Virus record (IMG/VR): IMGVR_UViG_3300044730_000221 | Location: 1 to 37,724 of that record | Reading direction: 5' to 3' (one strand) | From: a virus | DNA length: 37,724 nt | In this document: positions 14,764 to 24,246 of the stretch, one piece after another | Layout of the letters: each line of letters begins with the position of its first letter | Numbering within the stretch: the stretch's first letter is position 1 | The notes under the pieces: model-generated | The model's database searches: none | What the model was told of the DNA's origin: nothing | Seen by the model: only the letters and a program-made list of their open reading frames with translations | Translations under genes and position numbers: made by a program

Positions 14764-15120
14764 CTAGACAGCGTTCTCCTGTTTGCTGTCAGTCGGTGTA
14801 ATACCCTTGAGGGGGGTCAGATTTGACTCCCCTCTTTTTTCGTCCAACAGACGGACGGTCTCAGCCAACAGATCCAGTTCGGATAACTTGGCAATCTTCA
14901 TCAGAGCCTTGGTTCCGTGGAACCCATGAGTTCCCCGGTGGCAATCCACACAGAGTGCGACGGTCAGGTAATCACTCGCCCGGTCGCCCAGTCCATGACC
15001 GGTACGGATGTGATGGGCTTCTGTGACAGAGGTCTGGGGCTGGCCCAGCAAGGAACAGAGGACACACTCCAACTGTTTAACCTTGCCGAGGTATTGACTA
15101 GCCTGCTTGTCTCTGCTCAT
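14764..15120 (-). CDS. HNH-type endonuclease, Ref-like
   Basis: This 118-residue protein has an HNH/zinc-finger layout: CVLC near residue 19, EAHHIRTGHGLGDRASDYLT, then CVDCHRGTHGFHG. These are the four cysteines and His residues of the beta-beta-alpha-metal fold. The arrangement recalls the P1 Ref nuclease and other phage HNH proteins. It is the last gene of the late minus operon and overlaps the end of the giant virion gene by 23 bp. Its 3' coding end contains the plus-strand terminator at 14809-14840. Confidence 0.75.
   Translation of the reverse strand: MSRDKQASQYLGKVKQLECVLCSLLGQPQTSVTEAHHIRTGHGLGDRASDYLTVALCVDCHRGTHGFHGTKALMKIAKLSELDLLAETVRLLDEKRGESNLTPLKGITPTDSKQENAV
14809..14840 (+). 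terminator. Strong terminator of the plus recombination operon inside the convergent HNH gene
   Basis: GAGGGGGGTCA (14809-14819) pairs with TGACTCCCCTC (14824-14834) in an 11-bp stem with one G-T pair and loop GATT, followed by six T residues. It lies 56 bp past ninB, within the C-terminal codons of the minus-strand HNH gene, so one sequence serves both as coding DNA and as terminator. Confidence 0.85.
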
Positions 15121-18100
15121 CGTAGGCCAGTCTCCTCAGTTGCGGCATGATCTTCAACTGGAGATTCATGTTCCGGTCGAGTTCATCGATGATCCTTCTC
15201 TTCTCAGCCGGATCAATATCCATGCGGAGGATGACATCCTTCTGGTCACGATATCTCTTCATCAACTTATCGAGGACATTCACGCCGCTCTTGAGTTGAA
15301 GAATGTTCTCGTTCTCAAGCATGTAAGCCTGAAGTTCATCGACGCGACCCTGATCCTTCAGGGCGTTGATGCTTCCGACAATACCATTGATATTCCGATC
15401 CAGTTCATAGAACTGTTCCTGCAATCCCGGTCGGTTTGCGGTCGTGAAGAACCGTCGCACGAACGGATACTCAAACCACTTCCTCTGCGGATACTGCATG
15501 TCGTTATCGCGAAGCAATGTATCTGCGACATCGAGGGTATAGGTTCCAAGGCTACCAAGGTAACCATTCATCAAGTGATCCAGTTTCAGCGGTGAGATAC
15601 CGGTCGCTTCGCCTACGCGACGAGCGAGTTCGTTCGTACCGAATCGCGCTTGAGCAATCGCATCTCGATCCTGCATGTACTGTGGGACGATGGGCCTTCC
15701 CGTGAAGGTGTCGTAGTTCGCGACCGTCTCAAGGATCGGCAAGATCGCCTGCGGAACAGGGTTAAACGCCAAAGTGCTGGTCGTTGCGCGGAGAAGTGAA
15801 TCGCGCAGATCCTTCGACGTAGTGTCTCCATAGGACATGTCGAGGATACGTTCCGGGATTGTCTTGAAGAGGATACCCACTTCGAAGGGAATCGGAATCT
15901 TTACGGCAAAGCCCGGTTCTTTATTGGCAAGGTCTGCCTTCTTGATCGGGATCAAGTAGTAGTTGTCCTTCACTTCCTGATTCTCGTTCTCATATAACTC
16001 ATCGTCAGAGATCATGGCGTAGTACAAGCCAGTCAATCCGACCATGAGTCCTGCGCGAACAACGAATCTCTGGATGTTCTTACGACGGTCTCTCGTTACA
16101 CCAGAAGTTCCGGTCGCCGCCTGATACAACTTGTCGAGACCTTGGATACGCGCATTCAAGAACGGCACCGTTGCGGTGACGAGTCTCAACTGCGGGTTCC
16201 GTCCACGCCGTCCGTAGTTGATGACAGACAGCGCCTGATAGGCGGCTTCTACCCAGTCGCCTGTTCTCTTGAGCGTGTCCTCATAGACCGCATTGCGGGT
16301 CGAGGCTTCTGCCTTATCGGAGATTGTTCCAAGGAAATCCCATGCGCCTTTAAGTGGACGGACATAGTTCGAATTAACGACCTCATCCCACTTCGTCTCT
16401 TCGCGGACAGGGATCTCATGCCCTCTCTTACGAGCCTCGTCTGAGAGGAACTTGACCACATCCTGCGGATCACGGGCGAAGTCATATCCGCCTACCACAC
16501 CAAAGCGGGTAAGGTTATCCAGACCGCGATTGAAGTTCCGTGCAGTATCTACCGCAGGGATGATATTCGCTCCGCTTGTGAGGAGAACAGAGACGGTATC
16601 GCGGGCCATGTTCGCGATGAGGTAACCCGGTTCACGGACAATGAGTTCTCGCAATACAGTCGCCGGAACCCTAAATAGATTCCCCAGTAGCCCATCCAGA
16701 TTGACATCTGGGATCGCCTGCATGGATTCGAAGATCAGCGGATCGTCGATGAATGCAGTGACGCGCTTGCCGTTGACCTTGAGATTGACGGTCGGTTTCC
16801 CTTCGACATTCTCTCCGGGTTGTTTAAACCGACCCATTCCAATGTTGACCATGTCCCTGACGATGCGCTGCTGGGCGACGTTCTTCATGCCCATCGCAAT
16901 CGCCGCATCGAGGTTGGAGAGAATCGCCTCCATGAGCGGGACGTTGATCCCCTCCTCACTGCCTCTCAAGGCTTTGAGGGTCGATGCGGTGGTGAGGTTA
17001 CCGCCGAATACACTTGGGTCAGAGATGTCCTTACCGGTCTTATCCGTTCGATAGAAGGGGAAATAGTCGGACTGACTCAGCCACTTGGTTGCACCCGCAT
17101 CGTCGATCATTCCCGTATCGCGCAGGAACTTGATGGTGTTGGCGTTGTACGCCTGCCATGCGTCATACCATTCCCTGATGATGGGCTGACCGGTATTCGG
17201 GTTGATGTACTGATTCGCCTCCTGCTCAATCTCTTGCAGGAACTTGGCATCAGCAGGTACGGCTTTTCCTTCCTTGCTTAAACGCTCTCCGCGCTTGGCA
17301 ACCGCATACGCCTGAGCCAGTTTTTCAAGGCTGGCGTTGTAGGGATTGTTGTAGAGCGGGGCGAGGACATCCAAGAGTCCCTTGTACTGCCTGCCGTTAT
17401 GGACGAACGGATCGACACGGAATCCGCCATCGACATAGACCGGAACGCCTTCAGTGATCGCCGCTGCGAAGATCGCCTTGCTTCGATCTGCAAACTCTGC
17501 CGCTGCCAGTGAACTGACTGCCGCAGTGTTATGCATTAACGAAGGATGGTTCTGGTTATAGAACTCCAGACGTGAGAAGTTAAAGATCGACTCCTGACGA
17601 ATCTTATCCACGGTGTCCCGGAACGGGGACATCTTCATGGAGTTGATCACTGTCTTGGCAGGATCTTGATTCGGAGGATCGGGAACAACCTGATCCAGAA
17701 TCGTCTTGATGTTCGGGTTTTTGTAGTTCGGCTGGTTCTTGCGCGAGTAACGCACTTCATCATCCGGGGTCAGTTTCAGACCTTGCTCCGGATTCTGTGC
17801 GACATAGAGCGCATCAGGTGACGCCGCTAAGTTGTAAAGCGGAACCGCAAGTGCTGGCGTAGATTCGATATCCGCCCTCGCATTCTCAACCGCTTGGTCG
17901 AGTTGCGCTTGCGGTCTTTCAATAGGCGTTACTTCTGCGGCGGTTTTTGCTGCGCCTTGCTGTCCTTCTTGTCCTTGCCAGACGATGCTGCCGTCACCGG
18001 CAAGGTCGATGCGCGATGGAGGGTACCGACGCTGTAGAAGTTCAACTTCTTGTAGTCTTCCTCTGTCGCGTAATGAGCCGAGAAACGCTTCTCCATTTCT

Positions 18101-21100
18101 GTTCTCCTTCCAATCGTTCTTTGTAGAGGATAGCACAACCTGACTAACTATGGAACGGTCAGGCTTTACTCCGGTTTCATCCGCCGCTTTATTTGCTGCG
18201 CTAATAATTTTTTCAACTTCGTTCCTGCGCCAGTTGCCCGCAAAGTTTAAAAGACGAATACCCGGCATCCCATCGATAAGGATTTGCTGGAAGCCCGGAG
18301 CAATCGGATCACCTTCTTTATTCTTTGGTGCGAACTCAAGGAACTTGGAGAAGAACTTCGTCGCGTTATCAACGGAGTCAAGGTTAGGCGAGAGAATGTC
18401 AATCGCCATGTTCTTGCCCGAAGCAAGTGAACGGGTGTTGATGATCTCCGTCTGCTGGAAGGCGTAGCCGACCATGTCCATGAAGTCATTGACGGCTTCA
18501 GGACTCGCGACCGCATCTAGTTGAATCGCGCCTTCTAACCATTGAAGGTAAGCGCCGACACCTGCGACGTTCTGTTTAACCCGGATACCCGCAAGGTCTG
18601 CGAGGAAATCAATTTCTCTCTGAGCGACATTGACGGGTATTTCTTTACCTGCGAGTTTGTCTGCGAGGACAGAGTTTGCGCCGGGAGCCAAGCCAATAGA
18701 AACACGGCGCGTGTTACCACCAATGATGTCACGAACGAACTCTGCATCGACGCCCATGGCTCGTTGCATCGTCACCCAGCCAACAGCCTGAACTTCGCGA
18801 GCGGTCCAACCGCCCCCATCAAAGTTCTGTCTGTTGAGCATCTCAGCGACATCGTTGTAGAAGTCGATGCCGTACTCGTACTGCGATTCTCCTGAGGTGG
18901 TCTTATCTACCTGAAGTCGATTGGCTGCTTCATCACCAAAGTTCTTGCGGATATATTCCTGCACGGTCGGATCGACAAAGCCGATATCACGCTGCGCCCA
19001 GACATCGATTGCCGCAGGCTGTCTGCCACGGACATCACCACGAACCACCGTTCGCGTATCCAACCCAAGTTCGCTGTCGAGGAAGTCGAGGAGTTTGTCG
19101 CCTACACCGCCCTCTGGAACTCTGTCGCTCAGGACATCAATCAGTGCCTGCTGGTTTAAACCTGCCTTCTTAACTTCAGGTTTACCAACGGCCATGTCCG
19201 CCGCTCGCAACACGTCCGTGAATCCCTTCGTGGGACTGGCGCGTTTCTGTGAGAGCAGCCATGCGAGTGCGTACTTCGGAGTCTCATCACCGAAGATGGG
19301 ACGGAAGGCTTCATCTAACTGTCGATACCACCCGCGAGCATCTTTGATTTCCTCCATGCTCATGAGGGTATTGACACGGTTTAACCAGTCTTCGTTGGTG
19401 ATCTTTCCAACCAAGAATGAGGGTCTACCCGGAGCCGTCAATTCAACACGTTCATTACGGGGCGCACCGACACCGGGTTCCCGTGCGAGGCGGCGACGAA
19501 TGCGGCCTTCGGCCTCTTCAGGTGTAACGATATCTGCAAGAGGACTGCGGCGAGATTCAAGGATCACATCGGTCTCAAGACCGAAGTCACCCATGTTCCC
19601 CACAGCAGACTTAATCTGATTCGGGTTGAAGACCGCAAGGTTCTTCTCACCCTGCTCTTCGACGTACATGGAGTCGTAGCCAAGTTCCCGGATCGCATCA
19701 AGGATTGGCGCGTTGCCATCCGATCCTTCGATAGTCTCCCAGTTACCTTGACCAATCTCCTCGACCATGGACGCGGTGATATCTGCACCGTTCTGTCTTG
19801 CTCGACGAACGACAGCGCGGACATCGTCCTTATTGTCGTAGTCCCAAGGACGCTCTGCCCTGACATAGACAGGCATCAGATTCGCACTGGAAGGCAGGCG
19901 AGTCTGGATAGCATTGAGATAACGGGAACTGCGACCTTGAGAAGCCACCTCTTTGATGGCTTCCAGAGACTTGACGTTGATGGCTTTGCCATTCGCAATG
20001 TCCCTTGCGATTCGATCACGCTCGACGCGCATCTTGTCAAAGAGTTGCGGTGAGAATGCTGCTGGATTGGACAGCGTCTCGTTCATCACATCCAAGACCT
20101 GTTGGTCTGACATGAAGTCCGGGAAGTTGCTGACCATGTAGTTGTCAGAGAGGAACGCAAACTCTTCTGCGAAGGTAGGGTTCTTGGTGACGAAGACAGA
20201 TCCGGCTTGCTTCGGACGGAACCGATCAATGATCGCTCCAGTTCCGTGGTAGAAAACTTGCGGGCGACCCTGTCCGTCTTTGGCTTTGCTCTTACCGAAC
20301 CAGCGCCAGAAGTTGGTTAAACCCTGTTCCGTGTTTCGGGTTGCCCTGCCAACTTGTTCTGCGCCTTCTCCGCCAAGGAAAATGGGACGGCCTTCGGCAT
20401 TGGTGGTCGAAACCGATTCGCCTTCGACAGAGATACGGGGAGGCAGACGGCGGGATTCCAAAATGTTTGGGCTATAAATTTCAAATGTGCCGACGTTACC
20501 AACAGCAGATTTAATTTGATTTGGATTAAACGCAACAATTTCGCCAATGTTTCCATTGCGACTCTGGATGATTCCATCAAATCCTTGATCTTGCGCCCTG
20601 CTCCTAACTTCTGTGGTGATATAACCTTTTTTATCGTAAGCCCTTTCTACTATACGAGATGCCTTGTTCTCACTTTCACCAAGCCTTACCAAGGCTTCTA
20701 TCATTGGATCTACAGAAATAGATCCATCTATGATAAGTGGATTTTTGATGGACACATAAGCAGGGACAATGTTTCCGCCTTCGCGTGTTGCGTACTCTCC
20801 AGCAAACTCAGGAGACGGAGTGAAGTAAATACCGGTTCCAAGAGCGCCACCTAATCTACTTGCCTTGAAGGATTTAATGTCAGCGCCAGTCCCATGATAA
20901 ACAACAAGAGGCTGACCATTAGCATCAACAACCTTACTGTTGCCAAAGAATCTCTTAAATTCAGGCGTATCAATCTGCGGATTACGAATACGCGACTCCA
21001 TGATCTCTGCACCCTGAAGAAGTTCCGGGGGGAGATCTGCCGTAGCCCTTGGACGGGCCGCAGGCGGCGCAGGAGGAGCGGTAGCAGCAGCAGGCGTAAC

Positions 21101-24100
21101 GACGGCAGGGGCTGGGGCAGCGCCTCCCAGAATGCCCGCTAATCGTTCCGGAGTCGTACCCGCACGGGACAGCGCAGCCTCAGTGGCACGGAGGGTGCGG
21201 ATCTCACCACGCTGACGAGCGCCCACCTCGCCACGCTCGAAGCGGGAGAGGATGTCTCCGTAGGTCTGGAACCCAGTTCCGGTGAGGGCAGAGCGTAGTC
21301 TTTGGAAGAACTGCGCCATTCTCTCCAGAAGGTTCCGTGGACGGCCTGATACCTTCAGTTGCTTGGCGGTGTAGTCACGGAACATATCCGCGACCGCCTC
21401 TTCGATCTGGATCACCCCACTACGATCTGAGTAGTTGGTCTTGGCGATGTCGAAGTAGGTCTGATTAGTACCCGGTTTCTTGACCTTGGTGATGGCGTTC
21501 TCAAGGTTCGACCACTCGTCCTGTTTCCACAGGTCCAGAAGACGGGCAGCATGGATCACCTCGTGACCCATCACCTGATTAAGAGCATTTAAACGCTGCT
21601 CTGGTGTCAGCGAGCCATCGGGATCTACGCGATCCACTGCGAGGAAGATCTGCTTTAGGCGCGGATCGAAGAAGGCTTCGGTCTCCTCGCCTGCAATCTC
21701 TCCAGTCGGCTGGATCAGGTTTCGTTCAATGTTGAGTCCAATGTCGTTGAGTCCATAACCGCGCAGGGACTGACGCAGTGCCTTGCGGATGGGGACAAGA
21801 TTGCCTACACCACCCGGAGGAGCGGGCAATGCTAGAACCGGCTTCGGTTCTACCTTGACGCCTTGCTTGGAAAGGTCTCGCTTGAGTACCGAAAGCGTCT
21901 CATCGACCTTCGGATAATCTTTCGGCAACCGCGCTGCTTCGATGATCTGATCATCGGTCGGGGTCACACCACGGGCATTCGCGCCTTGAATGAACTTCGA
22001 GGCACGAACAAAGTTCTCACGGTTGTATGGCTTGAACTCAAAGACTGGAAGTTTGGTCGCTTTGTTAAAGCGCGGAAGTCCAGCAAGTTTCTTGAAGAAC
22101 ATGCGCGACTCGCCGTAGTCCATGCCACGAATGGAGTCTTTGCCAATGAGATTCTTGGCAAGCGCATCGATCTCTGGAGAATCAATCTCAGAGGTAACAT
22201 TCTTAGAACGCAGCAGATCCGTGATCGCATTCAATGCTGCATTCTTGTAGACCGACGTGATGGGACGGCCCGTGACTGCATCGTAATTGCGGATGAAGTC
22301 GAGAGTCGGTTGACTCAACGAAGTTGTCTGAAGGTCAATCGGGATGTCTCTCGTCAAACGAGAGAAGTCATTGCCGAGAGAACCGCGAGTCTCTTCGAGG
22401 GTAAAGACGTTGCTCTCAGGCTTTCCTTCCTGAGAACGCATCTTGTTGATCTCTTGAGCCTTGGTCAGGTTCTTGATGACCCGAGGCTGACCACCCTCCG
22501 GTGTGTACTCGTAGCCAATGACACGACCACGCTTGTCCTTGGCTTTGGGCAGGTTCTCAACCTGACGCCAACTCAACGCCTCTGCGTACTGAGGGCCGAC
22601 CGTGTTGGCCGCTTCGTTGATGGCAACCGCAGAGAAGTTATTCGCATCCGGGTTGAGGGTGCGATAGCCGTAACTGAAAAGGCTCTGCGTCGTTTCCGGA
22701 TCGTAGTTCTGACCCGAAGTTTCCAGAGAGTTGAGGATTGCTCCACGAACATTCTGGTTGACAACCTCTTTGTTTAAACTAAAGGCAGTGGCATTCGCTT
22801 GCTCGAAAGTTCTAAGCGGCTGGCCGTAACGCTTACCTTCGGTGTCGATGATCGAGAAGGTCGGTTGTGGATTCCCGGCTTCATCGCGAATGGTCTCTCC
22901 CTGCTGAACAGAGAACTGACCAAAGTTCGGGAAGTAATCACCTAAAGTACGAGCGATCTTCTGTCCATAGGCAACGCCGAACTCGACATCGTTTCGGAAC
23001 TTTCTTGGACTTCCCTCTAAAGAAAAGAATTCCGAGACATCTGGAGGGGCGATAGTGTCCGCTTGAGTGCGAGCCTCAGCCGCCTGCGCGTCAAGGTTAG
23101 CCTGATCTGCCTCGCCCTGAAGACGGCGCTGATTCTCAGCCTCAAGGGCTGCACGGAACTCTGCGGCTCGACGCTCTTCTTCCTGACGAAGTTCCGCCTC
23201 GCGTTGGCGATCAACCTCGTTGGTAATATTTGCACGGGCAAGGTTGTACTCTGCCTGTTGGGTAGGAGAGGCAATCTCAATACCTGCTCCAAGGCCAAAG
23301 CCCACCGCGCCTTCCAGTGCCGCAGCCGAAGCCACGCCGCGCATGGTCGGAATGTCTTCGAAGCCCTCTCGTTGAAGGGCAATGTTCCCTGCGATCTGTT
23401 CCTGTGCAGCCTGAATGAATTCAGGTGCGGCTTCCTTCGTTCCTGCAAAGAGCGCCTTCGTCAACGTGCCTTTGGAGGCAGCATTGCTGGTCGCGACGTT
23501 CTTGAGGATGCGACTCGCGAGGGCTTTTTCCAAACCCGTTCCCGCAGCCAATCCGCCCAATCCCGCGCCAAGCAGGATCTGATCCAAATTCTCGCCACCG
23601 TATTCCTGAGCCAGCCTTGCTCGCTCTTCGATGACATCTTCTGGAAGACCCAGTGCTTCCAGTTCGCGTTTAACCTCATCGTAGATGGTGCTTTTGACGA
23701 TACCTGCACCGCCTACCGCACCGATGCCGGTTCCGACACGAGCCGCTGTGGCAGCACGAGCCGCCAATGTACCGCCGCGCAGAGCCGCACCGGCAAGACC
23801 ACCGGCAATGGTGGGAACTGCGGTACCGATACCTTGTGCAAGAAAGTCCACCGGGGCTGTGGCAAATGCGCGAAGACCCGCAGTCAGTTGTTCTCCAAGT
23901 CCTTTGTCTTCGGCTTCTTGGAAGATACGCGCAACTTCTTGTGAGTCTTGCTTGGACTGTGCGCTCAACAAACTGCTGAGGTAATCCTCAACACCGCGAA
24001 TGTTCTGAGAGGCAGCGTTATCCGCGCCAAGAGCATCCGTTAAAAAGCGAACGCCTTGAGCAACACCTGTTGCGGCTTTAAGAGGAACGTCCGCAACCTG

Positions 24101-24241
24101 ACGGAATACGGACTGATCTTCGGGTCTAACCGGCTGGTACTGACTAAAGATCTGATCGAGGTCCGCATCAGTCGGCGGAGCATCTCCGGTCAGATCAAGT
24201 ACAACACCCGTCCTTGGATCTGTGACGCGGTAAGTAGGCAT
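15098..24241 (-). CDS. Giant polyvalent virion (ejection-type) protein: zincin, two ART domains, LPD38-like C-terminus
   Basis: At 3047 residues this is the largest gene, in the place and size class of internal virion proteins ejected with phage DNA. An N-terminal region with Gly/Ala-rich hydrophobic stretches (about 125-330) is followed by an Ala/Gln/Glu coiled coil (335-400). A zincin motif HEVIH lies at 893-897. Two ADP-ribosyltransferase-like domains follow: VVYHGTGADI near 1113 and FYHGTGAIID near 1330, each ending FNPNQIKSAVGN and then ILESRR. The C-terminus (about 2525-2900, EPGYLIANMARD ... FLNARIQGLD) matches large-polyvalent-protein domain 38 and includes a hydrophobic segment. Such proteins likely work on or in the host just after DNA entry. 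The start at 24241 lies 5 bp past the upstream gene's stop; the ribosome site is weak. Confidence 0.8.
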   Translation of the reverse strand: MPTYRVTDPRTGVVLDLTGDAPPTDADLDQIFSQYQPVRPEDQSVFRQVADVPLKAATGVAQGVRFLTDALGADNAASQNIRGVEDYLSSLLSAQSKQDSQEVARIFQEAEDKGLGEQLTAGLRAFATAPVDFLAQGIGTAVPTIAGGLAGAALRGGTLAARAATAARVGTGIGAVGGAGIVKSTIYDEVKRELEALGLPEDVIEERARLAQEYGGENLDQILLGAGLGGLAAGTGLEKALASRILKNVATSNAASKGTLTKALFAGTKEAAPEFIQAAQEQIAGNIALQREGFEDIPTMRGVASAAALEGAVGFGLGAGIEIASPTQQAEYNLARANITNEVDRQREAELRQEEERRAAEFRAALEAENQRRLQGEADQANLDAQAAEARTQADTIAPPDVSEFFSLEGSPRKFRNDVEFGVAYGQKIARTLGDYFPNFGQFSVQQGETIRDEAGNPQPTFSIIDTEGKRYGQPLRTFEQANATAFSLNKEVVNQNVRGAILNSLETSGQNYDPETTQSLFSYGYRTLNPDANNFSAVAINEAANTVGPQYAEALSWRQVENLPKAKDKRGRVIGYEYTPEGGQPRVIKNLTKAQEINKMRSQEGKPESNVFTLEETRGSLGNDFSRLTRDIPIDLQTTSLSQPTLDFIRNYDAVTGRPITSVYKNAALNAITDLLRSKNVTSEIDSPEIDALAKNLIGKDSIRGMDYGESRMFFKKLAGLPRFNKATKLPVFEFKPYNRENFVRASKFIQGANARGVTPTDDQIIEAARLPKDYPKVDETLSVLKRDLSKQGVKVEPKPVLALPAPPGGVGNLVPIRKALRQSLRGYGLNDIGLNIERNLIQPTGEIAGEETEAFFDPRLKQIFLAVDRVDPDGSLTPEQRLNALNQVMGHEVIHAARLLDLWKQDEWSNLENAITKVKKPGTNQTYFDIAKTNYSDRSGVIQIEEAVADMFRDYTAKQLKVSGRPRNLLERMAQFFQRLRSALTGTGFQTYGDILSRFERGEVGARQRGEIRTLRATEAALSRAGTTPERLAGILGGAAPAPAVVTPAAATAPPAPPAARPRATADLPPELLQGAEIMESRIRNPQIDTPEFKRFFGNSKVVDANGQPLVVYHGTGADIKSFKASRLGGALGTGIYFTPSPEFAGEYATREGGNIVPAYVSIKNPLIIDGSISVDPMIEALVRLGESENKASRIVERAYDKKGYITTEVRSRAQDQGFDGIIQSRNGNIGEIVAFNPNQIKSAVGNVGTFEIYSPNILESRRLPPRISVEGESVSTTNAEGRPIFLGGEGAEQVGRATRNTEQGLTNFWRWFGKSKAKDGQGRPQVFYHGTGAIIDRFRPKQAGSVFVTKNPTFAEEFAFLSDNYMVSNFPDFMSDQQVLDVMNETLSNPAAFSPQLFDKMRVERDRIARDIANGKAINVKSLEAIKEVASQGRSSRYLNAIQTRLPSSANLMPVYVRAERPWDYDNKDDVRAVVRRARQNGADITASMVEEIGQGNWETIEGSDGNAPILDAIRELGYDSMYVEEQGEKNLAVFNPNQIKSAVGNMGDFGLETDVILESRRSPLADIVTPEEAEGRIRRRLAREPGVGAPRNERVELTAPGRPSFLVGKITNEDWLNRVNTLMSMEEIKDARGWYRQLDEAFRPIFGDETPKYALAWLLSQKRASPTKGFTDVLRAADMAVGKPEVKKAGLNQQALIDVLSDRVPEGGVGDKLLDFLDSELGLDTRTVVRGDVRGRQPAAIDVWAQRDIGFVDPTVQEYIRKNFGDEAANRLQVDKTTSGESQYEYGIDFYNDVAEMLNRQNFDGGGWTAREVQAVGWVTMQRAMGVDAEFVRDIIGGNTRRVSIGLAPGANSVLADKLAGKEIPVNVAQREIDFLADLAGIRVKQNVAGVGAYLQWLEGAIQLDAVASPEAVNDFMDMVGYAFQQTEIINTRSLASGKNMAIDILSPNLDSVDNATKFFSKFLEFAPKNKEGDPIAPGFQQILIDGMPGIRLLNFAGNWRRNEVEKIISAANKAADETGVKPDRSIVSQVVLSSTKNDWKENRNGEAFLGSLRDRGRLQEVELLQRRYPPSRIDLAGDGSIVWQGQEGQQGAAKTAAEVTPIERPQAQLDQAVENARADIESTPALAVPLYNLAASPDALYVAQNPEQGLKLTPDDEVRYSRKNQPNYKNPNIKTILDQVVPDPPNQDPAKTVINSMKMSPFRDTVDKIRQESIFNFSRLEFYNQNHPSLMHNTAAVSSLAAAEFADRSKAIFAAAITEGVPVYVDGGFRVDPFVHNGRQYKGLLDVLAPLYNNPYNASLEKLAQAYAVAKRGERLSKEGKAVPADAKFLQEIEQEANQYINPNTGQPIIREWYDAWQAYNANTIKFLRDTGMIDDAGATKWLSQSDYFPFYRTDKTGKDISDPSVFGGNLTTASTLKALRGSEEGINVPLMEAILSNLDAAIAMGMKNVAQQRIVRDMVNIGMGRFKQPGENVEGKPTVNLKVNGKRVTAFIDDPLIFESMQAIPDVNLDGLLGNLFRVPATVLRELIVREPGYLIANMARDTVSVLLTSGANIIPAVDTARNFNRGLDNLTRFGVVGGYDFARDPQDVVKFLSDEARKRGHEIPVREETKWDEVVNSNYVRPLKGAWDFLGTISDKAEASTRNAVYEDTLKRTGDWVEAAYQALSVINYGRRGRNPQLRLVTATVPFLNARIQGLDKLYQAATGTSGVTRDRRKNIQRFVVRAGLMVGLTGLYYAMISDDELYENENQEVKDNYYLIPIKKADLANKEPGFAVKIPIPFEVGILFKTIPERILDMSYGDTTSKDLRDSLLRATTSTLAFNPVPQAILPILETVANYDTFTGRPIVPQYMQDRDAIAQARFGTNELARRVGEATGISPLKLDHLMNGYLGSLGTYTLDVADTLLRDNDMQYPQRKWFEYPFVRRFFTTANRPGLQEQFYELDRNINGIVGSINALKDQGRVDELQAYMLENENILQLKSGVNVLDKLMKRYRDQKDVILRMDIDPAEKRRIIDELDRNMNLQLKIMPQLRRLAYDEQRQAG

Positions 24242-24246
24242 GTGAA

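Noticed and set aside
21863-22777. Long antisense open frame opposite the giant gene (304 residues)
   Set aside because: It is a shadow of the giant coding frame, with no ribosome site and no recognisable domain. The same applies to 23063-23944, 26919-27734 and 30430-31152.
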